A stretch of 9,490 nucleotides of DNA from an uncultured Burkholderiaceae bacterium (GTDB taxonomy: Bacteria; Pseudomonadota; Gammaproteobacteria; Burkholderiales; Burkholderiaceae_C), in assembly GCA_938022295.1 (NCBI GenBank), contig CALIDR010000181.1:1-9490 (forward strand). The letters run 5' to 3'. Numbering within the stretch: position 1 is the first letter of the stretch; each line of letters opens with the position of its first letter. The notes beneath the pieces were generated by a model. The model saw nothing but the letters and a program-made list of their open reading frames with translations. It made no database searches and was not told the DNA's origin. Below, piece by piece: positions 6,418 through 9,490 of the stretch. The position numbers were made by a program, and so were the translations under genes.

Positions 6418-7719
6418 ATGAGCGTCTTCGCGCTGGGCCTGAACCACACGACCGCGCCGCTGGACCTGCGCGGCCGTTTCGCGTTCGCGCCCGAGCAGCT
6501 GCCGCTGGCGCTGCGGGGCTTCCGCGATCGGCTGCAGCGTGCGATGCCCGAGGCGGCGCTGGTATCGACGTGCAACCGCACCGAGCTCTACGTCGCCGCG
6601 CGGCCGGAGGCGGTGCGCGAGCTCGTCTCGCCCGCGCTCGGCTGGCTCGCCGAGCAGGGGGGCGTGCCGGCGTCGCACCTGCAGGCGCACACCTACGTGA
6701 TGGACGACCACCGCGCCGCGGCGCGCCACGCGTTCCGCGTCGCCGCCGGGCTCGACTCGATGGTGCTCGGCGAGCCGCAGATCCTCGGCCAGATGAAGCA
6801 GGCCGTGCGCGGCGCCGACGAGGCCGGCACGCTCGGCACGACGCTGCACCAGCTGTTCCAGCGCTCGTTCTCGGTGGCCAAGGAAGTGCGCACGTCGACC
6901 GAGATCGGCGCCCACTCGATCAGCATGGCCGCCGCCGCGGTGCGGTTGGCGGCGCAGCTGTTCGAGGACCTGCGCGAGATCAAGGTGCTGTTCGTCGGCG
7001 CCGGCGAGATGATCGAGCTGGTGGCCACTCACTTTGCGGCGCGCGAGCCGAAGGCGATGGCGGTGGCCAACCGCACGCTCGAGCGCGGGGAGAAGCTCGC
7101 GAGCCGCTTCGGCGCCCAGGCGCTGCGCCTGGCGGACCTGCCGCAGCGGCTGCACGAGTTCGACGCCGTCGTCTCGTGCACGGCGAGCACGCTGCCGATC
7201 ATCGGCCTGGGTGCCGTCGAGCGGGCGCTGAAGGCGCGCCGCCACCGTCCGATGTTCATGGTCGACCTCGCGGTGCCGCGCGACATCGAGCCCGAGGTGG
7301 CGCGGCTGGACGACGTCTACCTCTACACCGTCGACGACCTGTCGTCGCTCGTGCAGACCGCCGGCGAGCGCCGCCAGGCCGCCGTCGAGCAGGCCGAGGC
7401 AATCATCGACGCCGGCGTGCAGAGCTTCGCCCACTGGCTCGACCAGCGCGCCAGCGTGCCGCTGATCCAGGCGATCAACCGCCAGGCCGACGACTGGCGC
7501 GAGATCGAGCTCGCCCGCGCGCGGCGGCTGCTGGCGCGCGGCGAGAGCGTCGAGGCGGTGCTCGATGCGCTCGCCCACGGCCTGACGCACAAGCTGCTGC
7601 ACGGCGCCTACGCCGAGCTGCACGCCGCCGACGGCGAGCAGCGCGAGCAGGTGGCCGAGACGGTGTCGCGCCTGTTCCTGCGCCACCACGGCCGCGGCGC
7701 TGACGCCGGCGGCCGCTAG
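6418..7719 (+). CDS. hemA: Glutamyl-tRNA reductase
   Basis: GluTR reduces glutamyl-tRNA(Glu) to glutamate-1-semialdehyde with NADPH, the first committed step of C5-pathway tetrapyrrole synthesis. The 433-residue product has full length. The N-terminal catalytic domain begins ALGLNHTTAP and carries STCNRTE with the nucleophilic Cys52, then GLDSMVLGEPQILGQMK. The NADPH-binding domain has GAGEM at 194-198 and ANRT. Later come SCTAS, FMVDLAVPRD and YTVDDL. The C-terminal helices form the usual dimerisation domain. At residues 17-20 it reads LRGR, where E. coli reads LRER. The ATG at 6418 is forced by an upstream in-frame stop and has a -10 box six bases before it, so the mRNA is probably leaderless. 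prfA and prmC follow, the same operon order as in E. coli. Confidence 0.97.
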   Translation: MSVFALGLNHTTAPLDLRGRFAFAPEQLPLALRGFRDRLQRAMPEAALVSTCNRTELYVAARPEAVRELVSPALGWLAEQGGVPASHLQAHTYVMDDHRAAARHAFRVAAGLDSMVLGEPQILGQMKQAVRGADEAGTLGTTLHQLFQRSFSVAKEVRTSTEIGAHSISMAAAAVRLAAQLFEDLREIKVLFVGAGEMIELVATHFAAREPKAMAVANRTLERGEKLASRFGAQALRLADLPQRLHEFDAVVSCTASTLPIIGLGAVERALKARRHRPMFMVDLAVPRDIEPEVARLDDVYLYTVDDLSSLVQTAGERRQAAVEQAEAIIDAGVQSFAHWLDQRASVPLIQAINRQADDWREIELARARRLLARGESVEAVLDALAHGLTHKLLHGAYAELHAADGEQREQVAETVSRLFLRHHGRGADAGGR

Positions 7720-7738
7720 CGCCCACCCCACCTTCCCC

Positions 7739-7752
7739 CCGCCGGCCGGCGG
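7739..7752. repeat. Perfect 14-bp palindrome between hemA and prfA
   Basis: CCGCCGGCCGGCGG equals its own reverse complement and can fold as a five-base stem with a GGCC loop. It sits in the 65-base hemA-prfA spacer, after a pyrimidine-rich run and 32 bases before the prfA start. No T-run follows, so it is not an evident terminator. It may influence read-through or message stability, or mean nothing in such GC-rich DNA. Confidence 0.3.
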
Positions 7753-7784
7753 TGCGCCCGTGCGGCGCGGCCGGTTTCCCCCCG

Positions 7785-8888
7785 ATGAACGACAGCGTCC
7801 GCCATCAGATCGAGCGCCTCGCGATGCGCCGCGCGGAGCTCGACGCCGCGCTCGCCGACCCGGCGGTCGTCGCCGACCACGCACGCTGGCGGCGGCTTCG
7901 CCGCGAGCAGGCCGAAGTGGCCGACGTCGTCGCGCGCTACCGCGCCTACCGGCAGCGCGAGCGCGACCTCGCCGGTGCGCGCGAACTGCTCGCGACGTCG
8001 GCCGCCGACGCCGAGCTGGCGGCGCTGGCGCGCGACGAGGTCGCCGCCGCCGAAGCCGACCTGGCGCGGCTGGACGCCGAACTGCAGGCGGCGCTGATCC
8101 CGAAGGACCCCGACGACGCGCGCAACGCCTTCGTCGAGATCCGCGCCGGCACCGGCGGCGACGAGTCGGCGCTGTTCGCGGGCGACCTCGCGCGCATGTA
8201 CCTGCGCTGGTGCGAGCGCCAGGGCTGGCGCACCGAGGTGCTGAGCGAGAGCCCCTCGGAGCTCGGCGGCTACAAGGAGCTCGTGCTGCGCGTCGAGGGC
8301 GACGGCGCCTACGGCAAGCTGCGCTTCGAGTCCGGCGGCCACCGCGTGCAGCGCGTGCCCGCCACCGAAAGCCAGGGCCGCATCCACACCAGCGCCTGCA
8401 CGGTGGCGGTGCTGCCCGAGCCCGACGAGGCCGAGGGGGTGCGGCTCGACCCGGCCGACCTGCGCATCGACACCTTCCGCGCCAGCGGCGCCGGCGGCCA
8501 GCACGTCAACAAGACCGACAGCGCGATCCGCATCACCCACTTGCCCACCGGCATCGTCGCCGAGTGCCAGGACGACCGCAGCCAGCACCGCAACAAGGCC
8601 AAGGCGATGGCGGTGCTCGCCGCGCGGCTGCGCGAGCGCGCCGAGCGCGAGGCGAAGGAAGCCGCCACGCGTCGCAGCCTGGTCGGCAGCGGCGACCGCA
8701 GCGACCGCATCCGCACCTACAACTTCCCGCAGGGCCGCGTCACCGACCACCGCATCAACCTGACGCTGCACAAGCTCGGCGCGGTGATGGACGGCGACCT
8801 CGACGACCTCGTCGCCGCGCTGCAGGCCGCGCGCGCGGCCGAGCAGCTCGCCGCGCTCGAGAGCGGGGCCGCCGCGGCGGCCGCGTGA
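7785..8888 (+). CDS. prfA: Peptide chain release factor 1 (RF1)
   Basis: RF1 reads UAA and UAG in the ribosomal A site and triggers peptide release. The 367-residue product is slightly longer than E. coli RF1 (360), mostly through an Ala-rich C-terminal end. The codon-recognition tripeptide is PAT at 192-194, within VQRVPATESQGRIHTSA, which marks RF1 and not RF2 (SPF). The catalytic GGQ is at 237-239 in GAGGQHVNKTDSAIRITHLP. The GSGDRSDRIRTYNFPQGRVTDHRINLTL stretch is also standard. The start at 7785 (MNDSV) fits the family's N-terminal length. A GTG at 7752 would add 11 residues and is less likely. Neither has a purine-rich ribosome-binding site: the bases before the ATG are mostly C. It lies 65 bases after hemA, and prmC, whose product methylates the GGQ glutamine, follows directly. 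Confidence 0.97.
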   Translation: MNDSVRHQIERLAMRRAELDAALADPAVVADHARWRRLRREQAEVADVVARYRAYRQRERDLAGARELLATSAADAELAALARDEVAAAEADLARLDAELQAALIPKDPDDARNAFVEIRAGTGGDESALFAGDLARMYLRWCERQGWRTEVLSESPSELGGYKELVLRVEGDGAYGKLRFESGGHRVQRVPATESQGRIHTSACTVAVLPEPDEAEGVRLDPADLRIDTFRASGAGGQHVNKTDSAIRITHLPTGIVAECQDDRSQHRNKAKAMAVLAARLRERAEREAKEAATRRSLVGSGDRSDRIRTYNFPQGRVTDHRINLTLHKLGAVMDGDLDDLVAALQAARAAEQLAALESGAAAAAA

Positions 8889-8889
8889 A

Positions 8890-9490
8890 GTGCCGCCGGT
8901 GCCCGCCTGCGCCGTCACCGTCGACGACCTGCTCGCCGCGGCGCGCGCGCTCGGCGTGGCGCGGCTCGACGCCCAGCTGCTGATCGCGCACCACCTCGCG
9001 CGGCCGCGCGCCTGGGTGCTCGCGCACGGCGACGAGCCGATCGACGCCGCCCGCGCCGCCGCGATCGCGGCCGACCTGCGCCGCCGCGCCGACGACGTGC
9101 CGCTCGCCTACCTGACCGGCACGCGCGAGTTCCACGGCCTGACGCTGCACGTCACGCCCGACGTGCTCGACCCCCGCCCCGACACCGAGGTGCTCGTCGA
9201 CTGGGCGCTCGAGCTGCTGGGCGGCGAACTCGCCGACCGCGCCGCGCCCGAAGTCGTCGACCTCGGCACCGGCAGCGGCGCGATCGCGCTCGCCGTCGCG
9301 CACGGCTGCCCGCGCGCGCGCGTGCGCGCGATCGACCGCAGCGCCGCGGCGCGGGCCGTGGCGCGCGCCAACTGCGAGCGGCTCGCGCTGCCGGTGCAGT
9401 GGATCGAGAGCGACTGGTGGGCGGCGCTCCCGCCGCCGGCGGTCGACCTGGCGCTGTCGAATCCGCCCTACATCGCCGCCGGCGACCCGC
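8890..9490 (+). CDS. prmC: Release factor glutamine methyltransferase PrmC (3' end cut by window)
   Basis: PrmC transfers a methyl group from S-adenosylmethionine to the GGQ glutamine of RF1 and RF2, raising release efficiency. About 200 codons of a protein usually 275-300 long are visible. The N-terminal helical domain reads VDDLLAAARALGVARLDAQLL and continues to LAYLTGTREFHGL. The SAM-binding domain follows, with DPRPDTEVLVDWAL, DLGTGSGAIALAV (Asp124, GTGSG 126-130) and the catalytic, substrate-Gln-binding NPPY at 191-194. The first in-frame start is GTG at 8890, one base past the prfA stop. A second GTG at 8899 is an equal candidate, because homologues often begin just before the VDDLL-like helix. 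Close stop-start spacing implies coupled translation with prfA, its substrate. Confidence 0.93.
   Translation, partial: MPPVPACAVTVDDLLAAARALGVARLDAQLLIAHHLARPRAWVLAHGDEPIDAARAAAIAADLRRRADDVPLAYLTGTREFHGLTLHVTPDVLDPRPDTEVLVDWALELLGGELADRAAPEVVDLGTGSGAIALAVAHGCPRARVRAIDRSAAARAVARANCERLALPVQWIESDWWAALPPPAVDLALSNPPYIAAGDP

Noticed and set aside
7727..7740. CACCTTCC resembling the anti-Shine-Dalgarno end of 16S rRNA, possibly sequestering a ribosome-binding site
   Set aside because: No complementary purine-rich site lies near the prfA start for it to mask, and the match is imperfect in a C-rich run.
5320..7884. An 854-codon minus-strand open frame antisense to the LON-domain gene and hemA
   Set aside because: It is a mirror of well-supported genes with no recognisable domain; the real minus-strand gene here is the 109-residue membrane protein in another frame.
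1..9490. Previously undescribed defence, mobile or biosynthetic system
   Set aside because: Every sizeable gene but one belongs to a known housekeeping family, base composition looks uniform, and there are no integrase, transposase, direct-repeat or array features.

Overview
The window is a very GC-rich (by eye well above 70%), gene-dense stretch of bacterial chromosome. The protein sequences and gene order (hrcA beside nadK and recN, then hemA-prfA-prmC) suggest a betaproteobacterium of the order Burkholderiales, probably near the Rubrivivax/Leptothrix/Methylibium group. That placement rests on remembered family resemblance, not on a search.

Layout. Positions 1-608 (minus) hold the N-terminal two fifths to two thirds of a periplasmic polyamine-binding protein of the PotF/PotD family, cut by the window edge. 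A 185-bp non-coding gap follows, with one GC-rich hairpin. hrcA (minus, 794-1828) encodes the heat-shock repressor. It is divergent from a plus-strand cluster nadK (1910-2776), recN (2787-4487), rapZ (4493-5407) and a small LON-substrate-binding-domain protein (5404-6027). Gaps in that cluster are 10, 5 and -4 bases, so it is almost certainly one operon. A 109-residue three-helix membrane protein (minus, 6030-6359) converges on it with two bases between the stop codons. Divergent from that gene is the operon hemA (6418-7719), prfA (7785-8888) and prmC (8890 to the edge).

How the genes fit together. hemA starts tetrapyrrole synthesis from glutamyl-tRNA. prfA encodes release factor 1, and prmC methylates the Gln of its GGQ motif, so enzyme and substrate are encoded next to each other. 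The nadK operon mixes NADP synthesis, recombinational repair, amino-sugar or RNA regulation (RapZ) and a Lon-like domain protein. This is a housekeeping assortment with no single pathway.

No mobile element, CRISPR array, tRNA, rRNA or defence system is visible. The most notable signal is at the promoters: hrcA, nadK and hemA each have a good -10 hexamer ending 6 or 7 bases before the start codon and no Shine-Dalgarno sequence, which predicts leaderless or nearly leaderless mRNAs. For hrcA this also decides between two candidate start codons. A second point is that this RapZ lacks the basic C-terminal tail that the E. coli protein uses to bind small RNA.
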